Positions 54,097 to 61,767 of a stretch of DNA of 64,000 nucleotides are shown one piece after another. Each line of letters begins with the position of its first letter. The first letter of the stretch is position 1. The position numbers and the translations under genes were made by a program. Source of the DNA: JAAYXE01 sp964391195 (GTDB lineage Bacteria > Chloroflexota > Anaerolineae > Anaerolineales > UBA4823); NCBI GenBank assembly GCA_964391195.1, contig CAYMLG010000023.1, positions 1 to 64,000 of the forward strand, given 5' to 3'. A model generated the notes under the pieces. That model made no database searches, had not been told where the DNA came from, and saw only the letters and a program-made list of their open reading frames with translations.

Positions 54097-54139
54097 TCAT
54101 ATCCTGCAAGCCTGGCTTTGAAGTAGTTGTATTTGGGAT

Positions 54140-54239
54140 NNNNNNNNNNNNNNNNNNNNNNNNNNNNNNNNNNNNNNNNNNNNNNNNNNNNNNNNNNNNN
54201 NNNNNNNNNNNNNNNNNNNNNNNNNNNNNNNNNNNNNNN
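54140..54239. other. Assembly gap of 100 N
   Basis: Placeholder gap flanked by strong hairpins in the 3' region of the GyrI-like gene. The true length is unknown. Confidence 0.98.
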
Positions 54240-54293
54240 ATACACCATCCACCCGGCTTCTGGTAAGCGAACCGAGCTCAATGGGTCCGGATG

Positions 54294-54755
54294 TCAGCCG
54301 GCGAGAGGAAACACGATCAGAGTCTGGAGTTGCTGCGGAGGTGTTCCCATAGGATCGTTCAGGTAGAATTCGTAGACCGTTCCGGTGGGCGTTTCTCCAT
54401 TCTCCTCCAGAAATGCGTTTATCGCATCGTAAGCGGGTCGCATCTCCTGATATGGCCCGGTGTACAGGCAGGTCGCCTGTTTGCCCCCCGGCACCTGGCT
54501 GCTCTGGACCTCACCGCTGCCGGGCAGTTGGCGGTCAACCGGGAAGCCGATCTCTACATCCAGGTCTTCCATATCCATGTTGTAGTATGCGCAGAATGGG
54601 GCCCCGGCCGGCTGCCCGCCGGCTTCGCCCAAATAGCGCATCACCGCACCGTACCCATGTCCCATACGTTTGGGCAGCTCCTGAACGGAGGTGCGGATAC
54701 GAACGGAAAGCGCAGGCTGGGCCGCCTGTTCCTTGATCTCAACTAAGTACGACAT
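54294..54755 (-). CDS. GyrI-like small-molecule-binding domain protein
   Basis: A stand-alone GyrI-like/AraC-effector-binding domain of 153 aa. The start MSYLVEIKEQ is supported by GGGAGG 6 bases before the ATG. PALSVRIRTSVQELPKRMGHGYGAVMRYLGE is the first half and CAYYNMDMEDLDVEIGFPVD the second; YEFYLNDP near the end is the third common motif. Such domains bind small hydrophobic molecules and are often sensors or hydrolases of conjugates. It has no DNA-binding domain, so it is not a regulator by itself. Monocistronic. Confidence 0.85.
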   Translation of the reverse strand: MSYLVEIKEQAAQPALSVRIRTSVQELPKRMGHGYGAVMRYLGEAGGQPAGAPFCAYYNMDMEDLDVEIGFPVDRQLPGSGEVQSSQVPGGKQATCLYTGPYQEMRPAYDAINAFLEENGETPTGTVYEFYLNDPMGTPPQQLQTLIVFPLAG

Positions 54756-54784
54756 GCTTCCTCCCGTATGATTCAATTTCTTGC

Positions 54785-54909
54785 GTGCACGCACAACTTG
54801 TCAGCAGAAATGAATCGTAGTTTTATGGGGGTGTGGGCGGCTTCGCCAGGCGACGAAGTCGCGCACACCCCACAAAACACCATTTACTACTGTCAATATT
54901 TGCCTGCAC
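54785..54909. repeat. Intergenic palindromic repeat, full copy C
   Basis: A 125-base imperfect palindrome. Outer arms (GTGCACGCACAACTTG... and ...TTTGCCTGCAC) pair over about 24 positions with several mismatches; an inner arm with GGGGGTGTG pairs with CACACCCC. Both halves are matched by copies at 4016-4065, 20121-20172 and 47726-47829. Confidence 0.65.
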
Positions 54910-55023
54910 ATTAACCAGTTCCTTTTATCGATTGATCCAAACTGGGTTATGATTGGTTATGCCGGTGATCTAAATATATCAGAACAACTGTTCTATGTCA
55001 AGTATTTTGCTACGGAGGGCGGA

Positions 55024-56988
55024 GTGATTCCTTACAGCATCATTTTTTACTTCTTTCTCAGCCTGATCACCGATTTCGTAGAAGCCATTTACGCCTTTGG
55101 GCTCCTGGGGCTCAGCTTCCCCCCAGAACTTGCCTCTGTGCTGTTTCTCTTCACCCCGGCGCTGATTCTGCTGATGCGCCGGGGTCTACCCCGCCGGGCG
55201 CTGCTCTGGCTCGGCATCGTTGTCCTCCTGGCCGGCGCCGCCGGACCGATGCTGGACACCCGGGAGCGGATGCTGATATCCGGGGCCGGAGCCGGCGCAT
55301 TTCTCATGTTTCTGCCCGCTCTGCTCACATTCCTGGGCAGCAACCGGAGAGTCTCCCACTCCCCTACCCTGGGCGCCGGGCTGGTCGCAGGGACGGCATT
55401 GTTCATTGCCCTGCGGGCCTGGAACTCGGGCGTGAGTCCTTCCGGCCATTGGCTGGCGCTCGCTTTGGGCTGGCTTTTGGCCCTGGTGGGAGGGTTCTGG
55501 CTGAACCGGGAACTGGCAGCGGAGAGCGCCGGGATGGTGGAGGTGCACGGCACCCGCTGGCCTGCGCCCTTTGGACGGACGGTGGGGCTCAGCCTGGGGA
55601 TCATGTCCGCCCTGATCTTGCTTTACTTTGCTTTTGCGAGCCCGCATGTGCTCGCCCGCTGGACGGGTTACAGTTACCCGCTCACACTGGTTCTCACCGG
55701 GCTGGCACTCACCGGCTTTGCATTCTTGCTCTTCCTGTCCGGCCGGTCGAATTTCTCCATCCCTTACCGGTGGCTGCTCCTGGCGAACATCCTCTTTGTC
55801 GCCTGCCTGGTGGGGGTCATCCTGCCCTTCCAGGTGAGCTTCCCTGCAAATCCCGGTGCATACCCCTATCTCGAGCCGCCCCCATCGCCCCTGGCTATCC
55901 TCCCCTACCTGGGGATGCTCATCTTGCTGCCCGTCCTTCCGCTCAACTTCACCCTGTTCTGCCAGGAGATGATCGCCATGTGCCCAAGCGCTCGGCGGTC
56001 TGGCGCGGCATTCCTCCTGGCTTCCCTTTTCCTGTTAGTGATGATCTTCGCCCAGGTGTTCACCACCGTTTACGATTATGCCCCGGTGATCGGGCCATTC
56101 TTCCGCGACCGGTTCTGGCTGGTGTACCTGATCGCCGGTTTGGGCCTGGCGCTCCCGGTGCTCCTGGTCAGCAGCCCACAGCATGCCGGCGCGCGCGGGC
56201 TGAGAAATCTGCAGATTACGGCCGGTCCGGGGCTGCTCGTGCTGGGGTTGAGCGCAGCATCCGTGATCGGAGCGCTGGTCAATGCAGCCCGTCCGGCCGC
56301 GCCTCCTGCCGCCCCACAGGCTCTGCGCGTGTTGAGCTATAACATCCAACAAGGGTACGACGCAGCAGGGGAAAGGGGCCACACAGAAGTGCTGAGGTTG
56401 ATGCGCCAGTTGGATGCAGATCTGATCGGCCTCCAGGAATCCGACACGAACCGCATCTCGGGTGGCAACGCCGACCTGGTGCGCTACTTCGCCGACCGGC
56501 TGGACATGCACGTTTACTTCGGCCCGAAGACGGTCACCGGCACATTTGGGATCGCGCTGCTGTCAAAATACCCGCTCATGGATCCCAAAACGGTTTACTT
56601 ATACAGCGAAGGCGAACAGACGGCCGCTCTTTCAGCCGAGGTGCAGGTTGCGGATAGGATCTGGCGAGTGTTCGTCACTCACCTGGGGAACGGCGGCCCG
56701 CTGGTACAGCAGGAAAATTTCCTGGATTTCATCGCCGGGCAGGAGAACGTGATCGCCATGGGAGATTTCAACTTCCGGCCGGAGGGCGAGCAGTACGCGC
56801 TCACGGCCCGTGTGTTGAACGATGCCTGGCTGCAGCGCTGGCCCCAGGGCGTGGACGGTCAGGGAAAACGATGGGATCGGCGCATCGATCATGTCTTCCT
56901 CTCTCCTGGGGTCGAAGTCATCGACGCGGGCTACCTCGACGACCCCGCCTCCGATCATCCCGCCCTGTTGGTTGAAATACGCCCTTAA
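55024..56988 (+). CDS. Membrane protein with endonuclease/exonuclease/phosphatase domain
   Basis: A 654-residue protein. The first 400 residues hold about eleven membrane helices; the last 230 are an endonuclease/exonuclease/phosphatase (EEP) domain. EEP marks are LSYNIQQG, GLQESD, MGDFNFRPE, RIDHVFLS and SDHPALLVE, all present, so catalysis (phosphodiester or sphingomyelinase-like) is plausible. The topology would put the EEP domain outside or inside depending on the helix count. The GTG at 55024 has GGAGG 5 bases upstream; an ATG at 54949 lacks a site. Substrate unknown. Relatives in Chloroflexota are annotated only as EEP family. Confidence 0.85.
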   Translation: MIPYSIIFYFFLSLITDFVEAIYAFGLLGLSFPPELASVLFLFTPALILLMRRGLPRRALLWLGIVVLLAGAAGPMLDTRERMLISGAGAGAFLMFLPALLTFLGSNRRVSHSPTLGAGLVAGTALFIALRAWNSGVSPSGHWLALALGWLLALVGGFWLNRELAAESAGMVEVHGTRWPAPFGRTVGLSLGIMSALILLYFAFASPHVLARWTGYSYPLTLVLTGLALTGFAFLLFLSGRSNFSIPYRWLLLANILFVACLVGVILPFQVSFPANPGAYPYLEPPPSPLAILPYLGMLILLPVLPLNFTLFCQEMIAMCPSARRSGAAFLLASLFLLVMIFAQVFTTVYDYAPVIGPFFRDRFWLVYLIAGLGLALPVLLVSSPQHAGARGLRNLQITAGPGLLVLGLSAASVIGALVNAARPAAPPAAPQALRVLSYNIQQGYDAAGERGHTEVLRLMRQLDADLIGLQESDTNRISGGNADLVRYFADRLDMHVYFGPKTVTGTFGIALLSKYPLMDPKTVYLYSEGEQTAALSAEVQVADRIWRVFVTHLGNGGPLVQQENFLDFIAGQENVIAMGDFNFRPEGEQYALTARVLNDAWLQRWPQGVDGQGKRWDRRIDHVFLSPGVEVIDAGYLDDPASDHPALLVEIRP

Positions 56989-57009
56989 ACGCAAGGTTTT
57001 CTCGAGCAT

Positions 57010-57059
57010 GAGGCGGTTGGGATAGGCGGGCTGCACAGCCCGCCTATCCCAACCGCCTC
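57010..57059. terminator. Perfect 23-bp hairpin after the EEP gene
   Basis: Arms 57010-57032 and 57037-57059 pair without a mismatch around a GCAC loop, followed by CCCCTTTTATG. It starts 21 bases after the EEP stop codon, so it probably acts as terminator. It is followed by GGCTTACGACTCTGAGAAAGCC (57073 on), resembling 34725-34745. Confidence 0.7.
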
Positions 57060-57116
57060 CCCTTTTATGTGTGGCTTACGACTCTGAGAAAGCCATGACC
57101 TTAAACGATTACCCTC

Positions 57117-57144
57117 TTGCCGAATCCAGAATTTCCAGTAAAAT
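57117..57144 (+). promoter_or_regulatory. Promoter of the protoglobin-Rieske gene
   Basis: TTGCCG (57117-57122), 16 bp, TAAAAT (57139-57144). The start near 57151 leaves a leader of about 109 bases that can fold (CTGGAA at 57196-57201 with TTCCAG at 57219-57224). No known riboswitch class was matched. Confidence 0.5.
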
Positions 57145-57259
57145 TTGATAAATCCGCTCCACATTGCTGCTTCTGTTGCCAGGGGGATATTGGTGCTGGA
57201 AACCGCAAGACCCAGAAGTTCCAGTCGCGAAGCCAGTTGATTAAAAAGGGAGACAGGCT

Positions 57260-58606
57260 ATGGATAGCCATTTAAGCCAGAAAGATAAGATCCGCCGCGG
57301 TTCCGAGGACTCGTGGAAATACTTTCGCTACATGACCGATTTCGTTGGTTTTACTGCCGAGGACGCGGCGACAATCCGTGAATCGGGGCTGATCATCGAA
57401 AAGTATATCCCCACCATTGTGGCCGATTTCTATTCCCACCTGCTGAGCTATCCCCCAACACGGAAATTCTTCCTCACACCCGATGGGACGATCGACCAGG
57501 AATACCTGCAGAAACGGATGCTCCATCTGACGAACTTTTGGCGGCGCACGGCTTCAGGGGTATACGACGAAGATTACGCGCGCTATGTGGATTACGTCGG
57601 CCACGCCCACACGGCGCGCGGCGCCGATCCGGGAATTTATATTGCCGAACGATATGTGATCGGCCAGGCCGGCTTTATGCAGCACGCCATCAGCAAAGCG
57701 ATCGAGAAAGAGCTGCATGGTATCGATGAGGAGCTGGAGCACCGGGCGGTCCGGGCCTGGAACCTGCTGATGATGGTCATTCTAGAGATGCTTTCCAGGG
57801 CCTACGGGACCGAACATGACGCCGAGAGTGAGCAACAATCCTTCAACGTGGATCACGAGGCGGTCCACGATCTCGCCGTGGAAACGTATGAGAAAGGGTT
57901 GGGGTTGGAGCGGCCCCGGCCGATGATCGAGATGCGGGTTGGCCGGGTTGAGGATATCCCCGAAGGGGAGCGGAAGATTGTCGAGGTCGAGGGCCGCTCG
58001 ATTGGGGTCTTCCATCATCAAGGCCAGTGGTACGCCCTGGTCAACCACTGCCTGCATCGCGGTGGGCCGGTTGCCACCGGCACTTTGGAGGGGAACGTAC
58101 TGACCTGCCCCTGGCACGGTTTCCAATATGATGTCACCACCGGGAAGATGGTTGTGGACCCAGACTCGAAGCTGGAAATGTTCCAGGTGATCCTGCGGGA
58201 TGGAGAAGTGTTCATATCCGTCATGCAGCGCCCCCCCGAAACCACCCAACGCAATTTCGATCGAGTTACGGAGCCTGCCGCAGAGGCTGCAGTCCAACTG
58301 GCGGAAAACGAGTTCCCGGCTGCCGAGCTGCACCCGGGCCAGACTCGCCTGGTGAGAGTGGATGGCGCCCCGGTTGCGGTTTACAACGCGGGCGGCGAGC
58401 TGTACGCCACGCACAACATATGCACCCATGCCGGCGGCCCGCTGAACGAGGGTAAGCTTGCCGGGTCCACCATCATCTGCCCCTGGCACGGGTCATGCTT
58501 TGACGTCCGCACCGGTGAAGTGCAGTGTGGCCCGGCGCAGCAGCCGGTGGATACTTATTCCGTTCAGGTTGAGGACGGGATCGCCAGGGTCGAGCGGAGC
58601 GCATAA
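57260..58606 (+). CDS. Protoglobin domain fused to two Rieske [2Fe-2S] domains
   Basis: A 448-residue soluble protein with three predicted cofactors. Residues about 20-185 are a protoglobin/globin-sensor domain (DFVGFTAEDAATIRESGLIIEKYIPTIVADFYSHL, then VDYVGHAHTARGADPGIYI). His117 or His115 is the likely haem ligand. Residues about 225-325 are a Rieske domain with Cys264-His266 and Cys283-His286. Residues about 345-446 are a second one with Cys388-His390 and Cys407-His410. Both have complete cluster ligands, of the ferredoxin type without an attached oxygenase. GGGAG lies about 8 bases before the ATG. It could sense oxygen or nitric oxide or pass electrons to the haem; this is inference. Confidence 0.88.
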   Translation: MDSHLSQKDKIRRGSEDSWKYFRYMTDFVGFTAEDAATIRESGLIIEKYIPTIVADFYSHLLSYPPTRKFFLTPDGTIDQEYLQKRMLHLTNFWRRTASGVYDEDYARYVDYVGHAHTARGADPGIYIAERYVIGQAGFMQHAISKAIEKELHGIDEELEHRAVRAWNLLMMVILEMLSRAYGTEHDAESEQQSFNVDHEAVHDLAVETYEKGLGLERPRPMIEMRVGRVEDIPEGERKIVEVEGRSIGVFHHQGQWYALVNHCLHRGGPVATGTLEGNVLTCPWHGFQYDVTTGKMVVDPDSKLEMFQVILRDGEVFISVMQRPPETTQRNFDRVTEPAAEAAVQLAENEFPAAELHPGQTRLVRVDGAPVAVYNAGGELYATHNICTHAGGPLNEGKLAGSTIICPWHGSCFDVRTGEVQCGPAQQPVDTYSVQVEDGIARVERSA

Positions 58607-58626
58607 GCTCCCTGAGCAGCAAGCAG

Positions 58627-58660
58627 GAGAGCGCAGGCAAATGGATAGCCTGCGCTCTCT
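58627..58660. terminator. Terminator between convergent genes
   Basis: GAGAGCGCAGGC (58627-58638) / GCCTGCGCTCTC (58648-58659), a 12-bp stem with a 9-base loop and T-poor tail TGTTAT. Confidence 0.7.
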
Positions 58661-58684
58661 GTTATAAGGCCGGTCCGGGAGTTC

Positions 58685-59041
58685 TCAGCTTTGCTTACCC
58701 AGGTGATGCTCGAGATGAGCGATAAACCAGGTCAACACAGTCTGAGGGACTCCCTTGCGGGCGCCGAACATCAGCTTCCGGCCTATGGCATCGATGGGAT
58801 AAATTTCCACTGCAAGGGCGCTGTTGGCATCCTCTCCGGCCCGCACCTGCAGCGTCATCTGCGTGCGGTCACCAAGCACGCGCCCCAACACCTTCTTGTC
58901 GAACTTGGCTTCTAACTTGCAGAGGTCCGGCTTTTGCTGCAAGAGCACGCCTTCCAGCCCGGCGACCGCCTTTAAAGCCGCCTGGTACACCTCACTTGGG
59001 GACTGCGCGTAAGTCTTTTCCTGTCTGACTTCGTATGGCAT
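58685..59041 (-). CDS. Small hypothetical protein
   Basis: A 118-residue protein without membrane helix or signal peptide. The pattern of strands and a C-terminal helix (TVLTWFIAHLEHHLGK) resembles START/SRPBCC-like or DUF1499-type small folds: SPSEVYQAALKAVAGLEGVLLQQKPD is helical, then TQMTLQVRAGEDANSALAVEIYPID. I cannot assign a family. The ATG at 59041 has a purine-rich GAGAGAAG upstream. It lies between the Rieske gene (convergent) and the kinase operon, 51 bases after the kinase stop codon on the same strand. Confidence 0.6.
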   Translation of the reverse strand: MPYEVRQEKTYAQSPSEVYQAALKAVAGLEGVLLQQKPDLCKLEAKFDKKVLGRVLGDRTQMTLQVRAGEDANSALAVEIYPIDAIGRKLMFGARKGVPQTVLTWFIAHLEHHLGKQS

Positions 59042-59092
59042 GATCTTCTCTCTTTCCCTAACCGGCTGAAACCGCCGCCTCGGACCTGCCCT

Positions 59093-60025
59093 CTACCCAA
59101 TCTGTTCGAGGGTCACGCGCTGCACAAAAGATTCGACCAGCTCACGGCTGCCAACCGCCGTCCCGTTCAGGCTGGCCGTCGCCGCCCCGCAAGCGATCCC
59201 CCAGCACAGGGTCTCGCTCAGATCCAGGCCCTGGTGCAGCCCCCAGACCAGCCCGCCCACCATCGAATCGCCGGCCCCAATCGGATTGCGCTCCTCGATC
59301 TGCGGGCTGCCGGCGGCCCACGCCTGCCCCTCCCGGGCCAGCAGCGCGCCATCCTTTCCCAGCGAGATCACCACATGTGCGGGACCCATGCGCAAGATGG
59401 CCTGCGCCACAGCCGCGATCTCTGTCCGGCGTCCGGCCGGGAGCCCGGCCAGCTTGCTCGCTTCCTCCGCGTTGGGCTTGACCAAAAACGGTCGGGTCCG
59501 GCAGCCATGAGCCAGCGGCTCTCCGCTGGTATCCAAAATCGCTCTACCTCCCCGCTCCTGGATCATTCCGATCAGCTCGGCGTACATGGTGGCCGGCAAG
59601 CCCGGCGGCAAGCTGCCCGCCAGCACCCACCAGTCGCCCTCCCGAACCCGGCTTCGAATTTTCTCCCGCAGTTCTTCCTGGGCGGCCGCGCAGATCACCG
59701 GCCCGGGTTCATTGGCCTTGACGTAGCGCCGCTGAGACTGGCTGACTATGCTGACGTTGGTGCGTGTTTCACCTTCGATCCACACAAAATCTGTTTCAAT
59801 GCCCAGCGACCGGAGGCCGTCCTGGAGCAGCTCGCCGCTGCGTCCGCCGGCAAAGCCCATGGCCAGACTGTCTGCGCCCAGGGCTTTAAGCATCCGCGAG
59901 ACATTGAACCCTTTGCCGCCGAAATCTACCCGGCATTCGACAGCGCGCAGTACCTGATCGAACGCAATCTCCGGGACCAGGAGCTCCCGGTCGACCGCGG
60001 GGTTGAGCGTGACGGTGAAGATCAT
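59093..60025 (-). CDS. 1-phosphofructokinase family sugar-phosphate kinase
   Basis: A PfkB-family kinase of the FruK/LacC branch, 310 aa. FTVTLNPAVDRELLV is the N-terminal signature of this branch, GGKGFNVSRML the first PfkB motif, and NPIGAGDSMVGGLVWG the second with the catalytic Asp. It would phosphorylate fructose-1-phosphate or tagatose-6-phosphate. The ATG overlaps the dehydrogenase stop codon (ATGA), so it is the third gene of an operon with the dehydrogenase and HPr-EI. That context suits a PTS-delivered sugar phosphate. Confidence 0.9.
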   Translation of the reverse strand: MIFTVTLNPAVDRELLVPEIAFDQVLRAVECRVDFGGKGFNVSRMLKALGADSLAMGFAGGRSGELLQDGLRSLGIETDFVWIEGETRTNVSIVSQSQRRYVKANEPGPVICAAAQEELREKIRSRVREGDWWVLAGSLPPGLPATMYAELIGMIQERGGRAILDTSGEPLAHGCRTRPFLVKPNAEEASKLAGLPAGRRTEIAAVAQAILRMGPAHVVISLGKDGALLAREGQAWAAGSPQIEERNPIGAGDSMVGGLVWGLHQGLDLSETLCWGIACGAATASLNGTAVGSRELVESFVQRVTLEQIG

Positions 60026-61767
60026 TGCGGCGGGTCCCAGAACAGATCGATCAAAACCTCTTCCGCCTCGGGGGTCCAGACATCCCCTTCGCCCAGTCTG
60101 GCCGCCACTTGGGGGTATCGCTCCTTCAGTTCATCCAGGCTCAGGAGTGGAAGGCGGCTGAGCTGGGGGAAGATGACCACCTTCCCGGGGTACCTGCCCT
60201 CCATCACCGCCACCAGGGCATCCCGCGCCCTATCCATCCCGCCGATGGCTGCCACCGAACGCCCCGGCGAGAGGGCCCCCTGGCGGGCGCGTTCCATGAC
60301 CAGTTTCTGGTCGTGGATGGTCAGGCCGGAGGTGCCGGTGTACTGCGCCTGGCCCAAGTAAACCGCGCTCAAGTCCAGGGCGCCAAGCGTGCCGTTGGGC
60401 ACACCGGCGAATAAAACCAACATGCCATCCGGCTTCATCACCCCCGCCGCTTGGACCATCAGCGGAGCCGAGGGCACGCACACCACCACATCGTCCGCCC
60501 CCTCCCCGGCGGTGAGGCGCATGATAAAGTCATGGAACCCTTCAGCCGCAGTGTTTGGATTGTAAATCACCAGTTCCCGGCCGTTCTTCTGGGCCAGGGG
60601 AGCGAAGCGCAGCTTCAACGTCTCCAGGCGCTCGTCCGAGATTTCGGTGGCGACCACCAGCCGCGGACCATCCGGCTGCTCTAGCGCCCGCTGGACGTGC
60701 ATCTGCCCCATCGGGCCACCCGCCCCGACAAAGACCGCGGTCCCACCTGGGCGCAGCTCGCAGCGGTTGCGCGCTTCCCCATACGAGGCGGCGATATCCG
60801 GCCCCTGGCTGCCGACGAAAGCGATGTAATCGTAATGCAGGCGCCCCAGGTCGGCTTCGACCGGCCCATCCAGGGGCGTACAGCCGACCATGTTCAGCGT
60901 GCCTCGGCGGGCGATCAGGCGCGCCGCAGCGCCCACCGCCCTGGCGGAGCGGGGTTCCAGCAAGATGATGTCATCGAACCCCTTCCCGCCGGTCGCCTCA
61001 TCGGAAAGAGCCTCGTACTCATCCGGGGATAAGCCGTTCCGCTCCAACACCTGCGCCCCGCACCGGGTGACCAGCGCTTTCACCGCAGCCGGGACGTCGG
61101 TGAGCACGATCAGCCGGGGAGCATCCAGCCCGGATGAGAACTGGTACGGCCGGTCATCCCCCTGGCGCCCGGCGATCCACATCGTCCCGCCCACCTTGGG
61201 CTCCAGCCGCCGGCGTTGGGTGTAGGCGGCGAGCACGCAGCCCCAGGGTTCGAGCAGCGAGGCTTCCGCGTAGCCCATCTCGGCGTCCACCGGGAGCAGG
61301 CAGGCGCCTTCATCCGTCTCCAGCACTTCCGGCCCAATGAGATGGTATTGGATCAGGCCCCCTGGAACCGTGTAACCGTATGCGGTGCTCTTCCCATTCT
61401 GGTAAATATCCGGCTGCACCGCCAGCCGCTGGCCAGGATAGTAGCGCTCCTGCAGGTTCTTCCCCACCTGGATCACGGTCAGCGAGACTTCGTGACCCAG
61501 CCGGGTGGGATGAACGCTCAGGTCGCGGTTGTACAGCTTGGGGTGGTTCCGCCCCTGCTTCACAATTTTGATGTCTGAAAAACACATGCCGACGCTGTCG
61601 ATCCTCACCAACAGTTGGTCGTCACCGGGTTCTTGGGGGGTGTCCAGCAGTTCCGGTTTGCCGTCCCGTCCAAAGTGATCGAGGCCTGCGCCATAAATAT
61701 TCCAGGCCAGGCTGCGCGCGGGCAGCGGATAGCTGGCCTGACGGTAGATCTGATATTTTTCTGTCAT
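60022..61767 (-). CDS. Zinc-dependent dehydrogenase, sorbose-1-phosphate reductase-like
   Basis: A medium-chain dehydrogenase of 581 aa, longer than the usual 350-410. The catalytic zinc ligands are expected at Cys62 (GMCFSDIKIVKQG) and His92-Glu93 (LGHEVSL), as in the SorE/L-sorbose-1-phosphate reductase branch. The cofactor loop is FVGAGGPMGQMHVQRAL. A middle insertion of about 150 residues (VLAAYTQRRRLEPKVGGTMWIAGRQGDD...) is typical of that branch. The ATG overlaps the stop of HPr-EI (ATGA); the frame is also open across HPr-EI, but that part is a shadow. The substrate is inferred from relatives and from the PTS context. Confidence 0.82.
   Translation of the reverse strand: MTEKYQIYRQASYPLPARSLAWNIYGAGLDHFGRDGKPELLDTPQEPGDDQLLVRIDSVGMCFSDIKIVKQGRNHPKLYNRDLSVHPTRLGHEVSLTVIQVGKNLQERYYPGQRLAVQPDIYQNGKSTAYGYTVPGGLIQYHLIGPEVLETDEGACLLPVDAEMGYAEASLLEPWGCVLAAYTQRRRLEPKVGGTMWIAGRQGDDRPYQFSSGLDAPRLIVLTDVPAAVKALVTRCGAQVLERNGLSPDEYEALSDEATGGKGFDDIILLEPRSARAVGAAARLIARRGTLNMVGCTPLDGPVEADLGRLHYDYIAFVGSQGPDIAASYGEARNRCELRPGGTAVFVGAGGPMGQMHVQRALEQPDGPRLVVATEISDERLETLKLRFAPLAQKNGRELVIYNPNTAAEGFHDFIMRLTAGEGADDVVVCVPSAPLMVQAAGVMKPDGMLVLFAGVPNGTLGALDLSAVYLGQAQYTGTSGLTIHDQKLVMERARQGALSPGRSVAAIGGMDRARDALVAVMEGRYPGKVVIFPQLSRLPLLSLDELKERYPQVAARLGEGDVWTPEAEEVLIDLFWDPPQ

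Noticed and set aside
54084..54366. Frames running through the N gap at 54140-54239
   Set aside because: They consist mostly of unknown residues and have no recognisable sequence on either side.
57181..57240. c-di-GMP-I riboswitch
   Set aside because: Some short blocks look similar, but the conserved GNRA-capped stem between them is absent and the core bases do not match.
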